DNA from: Micractinium sp. NFX-FRZ
Taxonomy: Eukaryota; Chlorophyta; Trebouxiophyceae; Chlorellales; Chlorellaceae
Reading direction: 5' to 3'
Length of the DNA stretch: 64,000 bases
NCBI GenBank assembly: GCA_029339195.1
Contig: JAPTJF010000038.1
Coordinates: 173,057-237,056 of the forward strand
Position 1 is the first letter of the stretch. Each line of letters opens with the position of its first letter. The notes under the pieces are model-generated. The model was not told the origin of the DNA and did not search any database. It was given only the letters and a program-made list of their open reading frames with translations. Position numbers and translations under genes: made by a program. Positions 35,301 to 45,800 of this stretch are shown one piece after another.

Positions 35301-36503
35301 ATGCCGACCTTCCATTTGCAGACCAATGGTACGCAGCTTAGGATCGGCGCTGCGATTGTCAGCCGCGGGGGCAGGGGGCCGACCGGCCGGCCAGCGGGGC
35401 AGCAGCGGTGGCCGCCGTGTGGGCCGCTCCGGATGCGCCTGCAGTGGAACCCACCTCCGCTGCCGATCCCCTTCTTTGCAGTGCCCGGAGACCGCGTGTC
35501 GTCCTCGCAGCTGGTGGCAGACCTGTCAAAGGCTGTGGCAAAGGCCACGGGCAAGCCTGAAGCGGTGAGGGCGGGGCGCTCAGCAGCGGGCGTGGCGCTT
35601 GCCTGTCCGCCGAGCTGCCCTCGGCGCGTGTGCGCACATATTCTTGTCCGCAGACCCTTGGACCCGATCGATCCTCAATCGGTACTCTGCTCCATGTGCC
35701 GTTGCCTGCCCCCTTCTTACCCCCCCTGCAGTACGTGATGGTCAGCGCCACAACAGACAAGCAAATGATGTTTGCCGGCACAGAAGAGCCGTGCGCTTTT
35801 GGGGAGCTGATCAGCATCGGTGGGTGGGCCAGGTGTTGAGCGCTGTGCCTGCTGCGGGCGGTTGACACCGGGGTCCCCGCCAGGGAGCGCTGTGCAGGGT
35901 GGTCTAGGCAGGTGGCTGCACGCGGGGGTGTGCTTGATGCGGCAATTTTGTATACGAGTGGGTGCATGCTGGCGGTTGGGTGGGCGGGATGCCGGTCCCT
36001 GGCGGAGCCGCCTGCCACCGACCTGCCGTGCTGCTGCTGCGGCCCAGCCCGCCTGATCACCGCCGGTGCCCACTCATCTGGCCACCCGCCCGCTTGCCCA
36101 CCTGCCCTCGCTTGCCTGCTTCTTCCTGCGCAGGGGCGATTGGCGGGGACAAGAACAAGGCAATCAGCGCGGCGCTGGCGGAGGTGGTGCAGCGACACCT
36201 GGGGGTGCCGGCATCCCGCCTCTACATCAAGGTGGGACGGGTGTGTGTGCGTGCGTTTCTGTGTACATGTGCATGCGTGCGTGTGCGCTCGCATCACACT
36301 CTCACGGAGCGGCTCACACATCAAGGTGTGTGGTGTGTGCGCTGGGTTGCGCTCTTGCGGACGGGCGTGCAGGGCCCAGTCCGATGCTTGACCTCGCACG
36401 CAGTTTCCCACCCGATGCTTCTTGACTGCCACCCCCCTTCCACCCTGCACAGTTCTATGACGTGGCTCGCACCGATTTTGGATGGAACGGCTCCACCTTC
36501 TGA
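35301..36503 (+). CDS. MIF / D-dopachrome tautomerase homologue
   Basis: Five exons close in phase to 115 aa, exactly the family length: 35301-35328, 35482-35564, 35732-35819, 36134-36231, 36453-36503. The protein starts MPTFHLQTN, keeping the catalytic Pro2 that becomes N-terminal after Met removal. KATGKPEAYVMV carries the conserved active-site Lys34, and the C-terminus FYDVARTDFGWNGSTF matches the last strand and trimer contact. The human CALC redox motif is reduced to one Cys (PCAFGEL), so thiol-disulfide activity is unlikely while tautomerase activity should remain. Plants and algae have MDL proteins of this type, without signal peptide, in cytosol or peroxisome. Here no peroxisomal tripeptide is seen. 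Confidence 0.93.
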
Positions 36504-36548
36504 GCAGCTTCTTGGGCATGCCACCTTCCGAGCAGCTTCCGGGTGTAT
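36491..36548 (+). repeat. Tandem duplication of the MIF stop region
   Basis: A 29-bp unit with CCACCTTCTGAGCAGCTTC is repeated directly after the stop codon; the second copy has CGA in place of TGA. The duplication lies in the 3' untranslated region. Confidence 0.75.
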
Positions 36549-37344
36549 GCCACCACCTTGCTGACCGACTTGCTGGTGCCAGCAGCCCAGCCTACTGCCC
36601 AGGCAGCCAGCGGTGCAACGCAGCCCCACTGCATGGGCAGAGAGGTGGCTACGGGGAGCAGTGCTGTGGCAGCAGGGGCCGCCGTTGCTCACCAGCCCCC
36701 CTGCCAAGGCTGTACCCTTGGCTTGCCTGCCCACTTTCCTGCTGCTACTTCCAAGCTCAAATGCGACTGTCGCTCGAGTCATTGCTCGTGTCTTTAGGCT
36801 ACCTTGGCGGGCCGCCTTTACAGGGCAGCACGGTACTGATCCACGATCTTAAGAGGGGGTTGTATAAGCTTTGTTAGCAACGGCTTCAAAGGCAGGAGGG
36901 GCGAGACCGCGACCATGCGCAGCCCGAGGCCAGGAACATGATAAACAGCCGGGTGTGAGGAAGGCCATCAACGAAACAAACGTGCTAGGAGGGGGTAACA
37001 GCGAGATCATGCATTGTTGGGTCAGGGGCCGAGGCAGGGCATGCATTGTTGGGTCAGGGGCCGAGGCAGGGAGGGGTGGCGAGCTGAAGAGTGGCTTGGC
37101 TGCAGGGGGAACAGGGTGGGCTGCAATGGGAGCCTGGAAGATGTGGGGTTAACCAACGTTGGAAAAGAAGAAGCCAATCAAATGGGGCCACGGGAGACAA
37201 AAGCCGACGGTGGGGCACTCACAGGGCCCAACAGGACACCTGGCAGGGGCGACTTGCCAGGTGGCTGGCCGGGCGGCCTGTGCAGGCGGCAGCACCGAGA
37301 GGCGGCACTGGCAGGCGCCACCAGCAGGCAGCGAGGGCACCCGC
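36504..37344. other. Convergent intergenic region, MIF-like and GARP genes
   Basis: 841 bp between two facing 3' ends with no coding exon. A 32-bp direct repeat (37008-37039, 37040-37071; core TTGGGTCAGGGGCCGAGGC) and TTACA at 36818-36822, a possible minus-strand poly(A) signal, are the only features seen. Confidence 0.6.
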
Positions 37345-40243
37345 TCAGCCCCAGGGCGGCTGCGGGGTGACGTCGTACGTGGAGAAGGCCGCCGCCACGG
37401 CCGAGCTGCGCTGCTGCCGTGCGCTCTGCACGACGAGGCCCGAGCCTGGGCTGGCGCGGCGGCGGAGGGCGGCCGCCGGCCCGGGGTCCACACCATGCTG
37501 CAGCTCATGCAGCGCTCTGTGCAAAAAGTCTGCTGTGACTGTTGTGCTGCCGACATCCACGTAGCTGAGCAGCCCGCTGGGGGGGCGCGCCGACCCCGGC
37601 TGAGCTTGGTCAAGCAGCGCCGCCAGCCTGGCGGCGTGCAGGTGCAGCGCCGCAATTGACTGCACAGCGCGGGGGCGGGGGGGAAGGGCGGGGAGGGCCG
37701 CGCGGCCGGGCGTTGTGGGGAGGGGCAGGTGGGCAGCTGGGCAGGCGCAGGGCATGTGCCGAACGCAGGCGGCGGTGCAAGCAGCAGGCAGGCGGCAGTG
37801 CAGCAGACGGGCGAGCTTCCGGGCAAGCGCCCATGCAGGTGGTGCACCTGGCCGGCAGCAGGATGGACAGCCACAGCAAGCGGCAGCAGCAGCGGCGGGG
37901 GCGGGCGGGATGAGGCAGCCAGCAGGCGCACCTCTGTGCAGCGGCGCCTGGCACCACTTGCCAGCTTGAGCCTGCCCAGTGCCTCCGGCAGCAGGTACGG
38001 CAGGAAGGCCTGGCAGCTGGGAGGCAGCCAGCCCGGCGACTGCGTGCTAAGGCAGTGCAGTGGGGGCACCCCCTCACCGCCGCCCAGCCACTGCTGCAGC
38101 CCCAGCAGCTTCACTTCCAGCTGGGGCTGCTGCTGCTGCGGCGGCGGCTGCTGCGGGTGCTGCTGCTGCTGCCGGAGCGGCACCTGCAGGCGGGGCCCGG
38201 CACCCATGCCTGGCAGCTGGGGCAGCATCCCAGGCTGCACGCCGGCCTGCGTCACGAGGTGCGGAGCCAGCGCCCCCAGAGCAGCGTTCCACTGGCCCAA
38301 AGCTTGCTGTGGTGGGTCCTGCGCTGCTTGCAGGTAGTCGAGAAGCGGCATGGGACTGACTGATTCCCCGCCAGACGACCCTCCCTCTTGCTGCTGCCGC
38401 TGCTGCTGCTGCTGCGCTGCCAGCCGCTGAGGCAGCAGCTGCCTTGGCACAGACGGCACAGATGCCTGCTGCTGATGCTGCGGCGGCGGCTGCAGCGGCG
38501 GCGGCAGCTGCCCCACCTGTGGTGGCCGCATGCCCGGCACAGACGACTGCTGCACCGGCCGCCCCGAGTCAGCCGCTTGCTGCCACGCCTGCTGCTGCGA
38601 CGGCTGCAACACCTGCTGCTGCTGCGCCGCCCCTGCCGCCCCCGCCGCAGGCTGCTGCGACACCTGCCGCTGTGGCCCCGCCGCCCCCGCCTGCTGCTGC
38701 CCCGGCGCTGCTGCCGGTGCTGCTGGCGCGCCCCCTCTCTGCCGCTCCTTCAGCCGGTGCTGCCGCAGGTGGTCCTTGATGTGCTGAGCTGTCAGGTCTG
38801 GGAACTCCGCCTGCAGCAGCTCCAGGAGCGGCTTGGGGCGGGCCACCGCCAGACCGCCCACCTGCGCCAGCGCCAGCAGATAGGCGTCCTCCAGCCTGCA
38901 GGGGTGGGTTGAGTCCCCAAATAGTGTAAGGGCATCAATCTGGGGACTCATCTATGTTGCTCGCAGGGCAGCCAGACACCGCCCCCTTGTGCCCTCCACA
39001 TGGGTTGCATCCGCCACGCTTTGCACAGATATGGGTGGATGTGCTCAGATGTGAGGCGTGCAGACAGATGGTGGGGGGGAATGGTTAGCTGGGAGCTGGG
39101 AGGCAGCAAGCAGGGAGGTCCCCGCCCGGTGCAGCAGGCCAGGTGCGAGGCTTGCCTGCCGTGCCAGCGCAGTGGCGGCGGACCGTCGTCGGGCCCGCGG
39201 TTGCGTGCGCGCTCCTCGCGCCGCCGGTGGTGCGCAATGTGCCTGCAGCAGCGAGCGCGGCAGGAGGGCTGTGGGCGCCAGCAGGCGCGCAGGGCCTGGG
39301 GCTGACGGGCGATGAGCAGCAGCAGCCCAACATATCATATACGAAAGTGGGGGCAAGCACAGGCAGGCAGGTTGGGTGCCAGGAGCGGCAGATGCTGGCA
39401 GGCCGAGCGCCGCCCCTCGCCATGCACAGGCAGCGCCGCCAGCCACCCCCCAACTGCGCAAAGGCAGTGCTGCCAGCCCACCCCTTTTAGAAAAGGCACT
39501 GCCGCCAGCCACGCGCCCCCAGCATGCATGCAGGCATTGCTGCCACGAGCGGTGTGCCATGCCAGCTTGAATTCTTTTATTGAGCTCACCATTTGACGTT
39601 CTGCACACAGGGAGGGTTGGGGGGGGGGGGGCAGCCGAGGTGAGGGCGAAACATAGGGGCGCCCACTTTGGATCGATGCCGTACAGGCGCCTGCACTCGC
39701 AGCTGCTGTTGCTCATCTCAACCGCCCCCCAGCAAGCCTCTGCTGGCTTCTGACCTGGATGGTCAACATGGGGAACTCCCCCTGGAGTAGCTCCAGCACC
39801 GCCTTGGGCTTTGCTTCTTCCAGGCCGCCCAGCTGCGTCACGGCTGCTTCATACAACTCCTCCATGCTGCAGGCCACGTGGGAAGGCCAGCACAAGCGCG
39901 TGATGCCTCACAAAGGTGCGCCGCAGGAGGTGGCGACCGCACCTGGCTGGGCGGCGGGTGACACGGGAGGCTCACACTGTGGCGGCGGCGGCGGTGGCGG
40001 CGAAGCATCTCTGGGCAGCGGCAAGGCCGTGGCGGCTGCTTTCTGCTTGACGGACATGCCAAACTTGGAAGCAAGCGTGGACGAACGAGCAAAAGCACGT
40101 CATGGGTCCTCTAACACTTGTGGCGTGGCCGCGCTCCCCTGCGGAGTTTCATGCTTAACCCACCGTGCGCTCCATTTCACTTGCGACTTGCTGGCGCCGG
40201 CACCCCCGCTGCCGGCGCGCTCCGACCCGTCACGGCCCAACAT
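37345..40243 (-). CDS. GARP (Myb SHLQKYR-type) transcription factor candidate
   Basis: Three exons close in phase to 452 aa: 40243-40164, 38895-37932, 37659-37345. Exon 1 starts MLGRDGSERAG and ends SKSQVKWSA, the start of a GARP domain with its Trp. Spliced to exon 2 it continues RLEDAYLLALAQVGGLAVAR, then PKPLLELLQAEFPDLTAQHI and KDHLRQHRLKER. The spacing matches the family pattern W-x3-L-x6-AV-x2-LGG-x3-ATPK-x-LL then LT-x3-VKSHLQKYRL. The remainder is Gln/Pro/Ala-rich, as in activation regions, and a short conserved-looking C-terminus. In plants GARP proteins act in phosphate response, nitrogen and plastid development; which group this belongs to cannot be told. The last helix (DHLRQHR) departs from SHLQKYR, so DNA specificity may differ. 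A duplicated partial exon lies in intron 1. Confidence 0.72.
39755..39866 (-). other. Duplicated GARP half-domain exon (alternative or dead exon)
   Basis: 112 bp between a good acceptor (CCTGCAG) and donor (CAG|GTCAGA). It reads MEELYEAAVTQLGG then LEEAKPKAVLELLQGEFP and MLTIQ, clearly a copy of the start of the GARP exon at 38895. Exon 1 joins it in phase, but its own exit phase (0) does not fit exon 2, which needs two bases. The final DNA-contact helix is absent. Confidence 0.7.
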
Positions 40244-42806
40244 GGTGGTGCACCGCTTGTCCTCAGGACCTCATAGCAAATGATTTCACACGCTAGTGAA
40301 TCGCTCAAGTATTCAGACATGTGCATGCGCGCTGTGTGGGCAGCGGGGAGGGCCTTGGCTTCCCCCTCCCTCCATCTCCAACTGAGGCAGGTTCCTTCGG
40401 GCAGCATACGGCAGAATTGCATCTGAGGTTCACATGTAAGGTTTCCAGCAGGTGTGCAAGGATCCGAACACGATGCATGCGCAGGCCCGAGGCCTACCCA
40501 GGAGCGCGGTTGCCGCCGATGTGAACCGCCGCCCGCAACGGCACAAAGCGCTTCAACCGCCAATGGCTTTGAAAGCGGTGCCAGGCTTGCAGAAGGAAAA
40601 TGTGTGATTTAAAATGGCAAAGCATGCTTGGGTTCAAAGCCAAGCAAGGTGTGCAGCATGCGCAGCACATTGCGGGATGGTCGGCCCAGCACCCAGCATC
40701 AGGCCAGACTTGCAGCAGGCACGCTGTCAAGTGGGCTGACAACTCACAGGGGTGTGGCGCTGTGGCGCACCACATCACGCCATTTCACGCAATGCCATGT
40801 CCTGCCTGATGGCAGGCAGTCAGGTGGGCAGGGCAGGCAGGCAGGCAGCTGGCCCGCCCTGCACACCTCTCTCACCCGGCAGCCCGCTGCCAGGGTGCCT
40901 GTGAGGCCCGATGGGTGCTAGCGGACTGCAGGTGGGGCGGCGATGGCGAGGCAGCGCGATTGGATAGCGAAGGGAGAGCCCACGAGGACAGCTTGGGCCA
41001 GCGGGGGCTGCTGTTGTAAGCCCGAAAAGCTGCTGCCAGGTGGTGGCGAGCGGGCAGGCAGGGCCTTGGTGCACAGGTGGCAAGGCACGGCGGGCGGGCA
41101 GGCAGGGTGCACGCAGCCCACTCCCAGCCTTCTCACCTGCAACCAGGGGAGTCTGGCTGGGAATAGTTCATTGGCAGTGTTGGCATACGAGTACCCCCTT
41201 GCTGGGCCGTGCCCCCGGGCGCCCGCCGTGCAGACCATGCATGGTCTGCACGGCTGTCCATATATTGCATATGCTGTTCAGGAGGAGAGGGACAGCGTTG
41301 GTGGCACACCCTCCGGTGATACTTGCTTGGGGGGCACTTCCTGGGGTGGCATTGTCCCCACGCAGCTGTTGCGCTTGAGCAGAAGTATGGGGGGAATCTG
41401 GATTGGAAATTGGAGTAGCTTGTCGTCAAGCTTGTGATTAAGCCTCATCCACAGGTAGGAGGAGCGCAGGGAGGTGGGCGGGCACGGCAGCAAGCAGGGA
41501 AGCTGCGCCCTGCCCTGCCGACGCGGTCTTCAAGGGTCTGCGAGATGCGGACTCGCGCCCACCATCGAGGGCAGCCATGTTGCACATTCAGCGGCTCCTA
41601 GGCGGGCGAGTGCGGGAAATGTGTGCGGGGCTGCGCAGGCAGGCAGCAGTTGCAGGTGGAGGGCGCAAGTGAAGGCAGGCGGTGCGCTGCGTGCAGGAGC
41701 TCAGCAGGCAGTCAGCAGGAGGGCGGGCGGCAGGGGCAGGGCTGGGGCAGGCAAGCACGCCTGCTCCCCACGCCAGACTGACACACTCACCTCTGGTTGC
41801 TGGTTGCAAATTGCGGCGCGGCTTGCCAGCTACGGTGGGACTGCTCCAGAAGCTCAGAGGGAGGAATTTGGGGGGGCAGGCTGCACGTGCGTGGTCATGG
41901 CTGAAGCAGTGACAGCTGTTGCGAATGAAGGCGGGTGTTACCGGCGCAGCGCGCCTGCGAGGGAGGCACCGCAGGGGGTGAGCTCCTCTTGGGCTGGCAG
42001 GGTAGCCCAGCTCCTGCCATGCTTCGGGGCAGTGGACCCTCAGTGTGGCGCACAACCAGCACGGCAGGTGTGTGTGTAGGGGGCGGGGGGCAAGCTTGCT
42101 GGCGGCCCTGGGCACAGCTGCCGGGCACAGCACAGCTGACAACGCAGCTAAGAGCCCAGGGAGCAGCAGGAGCTTCTGCAGGAGCAGCGGCAGGAGCAGC
42201 GGCCACCTCAACGCTGGGCTCCTGCCCGCCTGTCGAAGTGGCACCAAACAAAACGTGGCAGCACACCGGATGACTGTCACTGTAATACAGATGCAGCAAC
42301 CGAGAGGGGACCTGGCTGGGACCCTTGTGGGATGTGGCCTGGCTCTTGCATGCGCAACACACGACTGCTGAGCATGTATGAGCTGCGCATGGAACCACCA
42401 TAATGATGATAATGATGACGCCCCTTGAACCACCTGCGGCAGTGGCCGCCTGCGCAATGTCTGGCGCATTCCTTGCAGCACCGTTGATGTGTCATTAGAA
42501 AGGGACAGGGCGAGCCACCGCGGTAAGCACATTCTCAAGGGGAGGGAGGCAGGGGAGGCAGTGAGCTCTCCTGCAGGCTGCTGCCAGCAGTGCGCACGCT
42601 GCAGCACCCTCATGATCAACCAAGACGCACGCCCTCTTGTGTTGTTCCTACGCCGACATCAAACTTTCAGATCGGCTCAGCTGAGTCTTTCAGCTTCGAA
42701 CGTGCAAGTGGCATCGCCTACCAAGGCTTCCACTTCAGAGCGGTCGTCCCTCCGGACTACTCCGTCTTCGGCGCGGTTTGTTTACGACGGCCCGCCATCC
42801 TGGCCA
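40244..42806. other. Large divergent intergenic region, GARP and amine oxidase genes
   Basis: 2.56 kb between two gene starts. Several frames are open on both strands, but none shows family similarity, exon phasing or codon bias I trust. A short trinucleotide-like stretch (ATGATGATAATGATGAC) lies near 42400. I see no RNA gene. Confidence 0.5.
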
Positions 42807-45800
42807 ATGAGGGCTGATGTGCTGCTATGCCTCGTTGCGGCGTGCCTGAGCTGCGTCCCGCTGGCGGCAGCGCAGTGGAACTCACCCCGTCCGCCGCCCG
42901 CTCCGCCACGCCCACCATCGCCTAAGCCTCCTCCGCCACGCCCGCCCGCACCAAGGCCTCCGCCGCCAAGCCCCAGACCCTTCCCCAGGCCCCCGCCGCC
43001 CACCCGCCCGCCCCCGCCTCCGCCCCGCCCTTCGCCGCCTCCGCCGCGCCCTCGCCCGCCACCCCCGAATTCAAGGCCGCCCCCGCCTCCCACCCGCCCA
43101 TCCCCGCCCCCACCGCGCCCGCCTTCACCACGCCCGCCTCCCCCCAACCCCAGGCCGCCATCCCCGCCGCCCACCCGCCCGCCGTCGCCCCGGCCTCCGC
43201 CGCCGCGGCCGGCCCCGCCGCGCCCGCCCCCTCCCAGCCCCAGGCCCCCCCCTGCATCCACCACCGCGCGCCCCCCACCGCCCTCGCCTCCTCCCTCCAC
43301 GGCCTCGACAGATGTTATCATTGTGGGTGAGCGGGGTGGTGCTGTTGAACAGGCAGTGCCACGGGTGCGGTGCAGTGTGCATTGAATGTTCACATTCATG
43401 GTGCCGTAGGCAACGGCCAGGTGGCCACTGAATTGGTGCCAGTGCCAGGGTTCTGGGGCTGCTGGCAGCGTGTTGTGTGCCGGCAGTAAGGGCCGGTTGA
43501 CCAGAGGGGCAGTGCGGCCCGATCTGAGGGAAGCCATCCAGCCAGCCAGCCAGCCAGCCTACCTACGGGGGAACACGCATCACTGGTGTGCCAGCGGCAG
43601 CAGCGCCTGCGCCGCTCGCCGTGCCATGGCCCCGCGCCCCGCCCGCCTGCCACGCACGTGCAACGCATCCAGCAGTGCATGCATGCACCCCCCGCCGTGC
43701 CGAACCAGCCCTCCGCCCCGGCAGCCCACCCACCCACCCCCCTGCCCCTCCCCCGGCTACGTGCCCCACACCCCGCGCAGGCGCCGGCATGGCGGGCGCC
43801 CGCGCCGCGCAGTATCTCACCTCCAAGGGCCTCAAGGTTGTGGTACTGGAGGGGCGCAGCCGCGTGGGCGGCCGCGTCTCCACCACCTACGCCACCATCA
43901 ACGGCGCCTCCGTGCCAATCGAGCTGGGGGCCGCCTGGCTGCACGGCACCACCAACCAGCCGCTGACGGCGGTGGCCACGGCAGCGGGGGTGTCGATTGC
44001 CTCCCGCCAGACCAACTACGACAACGGGGAGGTCTACCTGCCCACTGGCGCCGCTGCCACGGCAACCCAGGACACCACGTGCGTGTGGGGGGAAGGGTGG
44101 GGTTTCCCGGGGGGGCGGGCGGAAGGGTGGGCGAGAGAGAGTACTCAGACAACAAGGTAGGCAGCTGTACCCGCCGCCCGGTGGCACTTGTGCCGGTGCA
44201 CTGACCATGCATGCTGGGGCTGGAGTGAGTTGACCTGAGATGGGCGGTCTGGGTCGAAGAGGGGTCTCGCCAGCCGAGCGGGCCGAGCCGAGCTGGGCAG
44301 CTGCCTGGTGCTACTCGCCTGGCTCTGCTGAGGGGGCGCACTTGCTACGGCCTGTCAGTGATGCCCTCCTTGCACCCGCCTCTTCTTCCACAAAACCCTG
44401 CAGGTGCACCAATGACAATCCTTTGAACTTTTCGTGTGGCCCTGACACCTTCCTCCCCCGGCTCCCCTCCCCCTGTGTACTGCAGCTGGAGCAACACATT
44501 TGACGACTTTTACGACAACTACTTTTACACCCGGCGTGACGCCCTGGGCACCTCTGACCCCGGCATGGGCCAGCTGGCCACCGAGTACATTAACTCCAAG
44601 GGCCTCACAGGCCTCAACCTGCAGGCCTTCAGGTGGGCGGCCGCCGCTCAGAGTTGGGGGGTCGTGTGAGCGGGTGTGCAACTGGGTGGGCGTGTCCGAG
44701 GGGGCCGCACTCTATGGCCAATCAAACAAGTGCGCTGCAGCCGAAGGCCTCATCGCCCTCAGCCAGCAGGCACAGGGGAGCATGCACAGCACAGTGAAGA
44801 AGTCGGCTGGTGGTTTAGCCCAGAGCTGGCGTACCTCTCCTGTCTTGGACCATGCCCTTGCCCTGCTGCCCCTGCCCCTGCCCCTGCAGGTACAACTTGG
44901 ACACATCTCTTCAGCACGAGTACGGCGGGCCCCTCGCCGACCTGAGCTTGTGGCACGACGAGGTGCGTGCCCCTCTGGGCTGGCCAGGGTGGCTGCGCTG
45001 CCCCGCCGCAGCATGGCGGCATGCCGGCCTGGGCTGCCCGTGCAGCATGCTGAGCCTTCCCGGCCCAGCCGCGTCCCGGCCCTGGGCCGCACTGCATCCC
45101 GTGCCTGCAGCCCCTCCCCTCCCCTCCCCGGCGTTGCCCCGTGCTGTCCCACCTTGCACCGCCCTTCTCGTGCTAGCAGGGAGCTAACCAATCGTGCCTC
45201 CCCTGCCGCACCTGCCAACCTCCCGCCCCCCCTCTCCCCCTCCCCCATCTCGCAACCGGCATCCCAGCAGCCACACCTGTCAACCCCCCTCCCCCACCCC
45301 GCAATTGATCTCCCCCCGCGCAGGACGGAGAGCTGTCTGGTGGCGACTGGTTTGTGACTGGGGGCTACCAGAAGCTGGTGGAGCAGATGCTGAGCGGGCT
45401 GGATGTGAGGCTGAGCCAGAAGGTCACATCCATCGACTATTCAGGTGGGCGAGGTTGGGTGGGTGGCTGGGTGGGCCGGTACGGTGTGTAGGGTTTTGTT
45501 TGTGCTGCTGCTTCCCGCTGCTGCCCTGCCGCTGCCCTGCCTGCCCCCAGAGCCTGCACCGTAATTTTTGCCTCACCTCGAAACACACAACATCCTGCCT
45601 TCTTCGTCTCCGTGTCCAGCCCTGCCGCCTCTGCCAGTGCCAGGGTGCTCATCGCCAGTGGTCTGCAGCCGATGACGCGCTGAGTCTGCACCGCCCAATA
45701 ATCTCACTACATCCTTGTCACTGCCTGCCTCCCAACACTGCCCCTGCAGCCTCTGCCAGTGTCAAGGTGACCACCGCCACTGGCCTCCAGCTGACGGCTC

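Noticed and set aside
35171..35341. ATG opening an Ala-rich frame upstream of the MIF-like gene
   Set aside because: It ends at once, is not in frame with the MIF exons, and the ATG at 35301 gives the conserved MP start and exact family length.
37149..37931. Continuation of the 600-codon minus frame through the GARP gene
   Set aside because: Beyond 37932 the frame reads through an intron; the exon at 37659 in another frame joins in phase and ends in a proper stop.
41588..42619. Long minus-strand open frame between GARP and amine oxidase genes
   Set aside because: No family motif, no signal of exon structure, and composition typical of antisense GC-rich DNA.
42782..43537. 251-codon Gly/Arg-rich open frame on the minus strand
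   Set aside because: It is the antisense of the proline-codon repeats of the amine oxidase stalk; CCN codons give long open antisense frames. No splice or family support.
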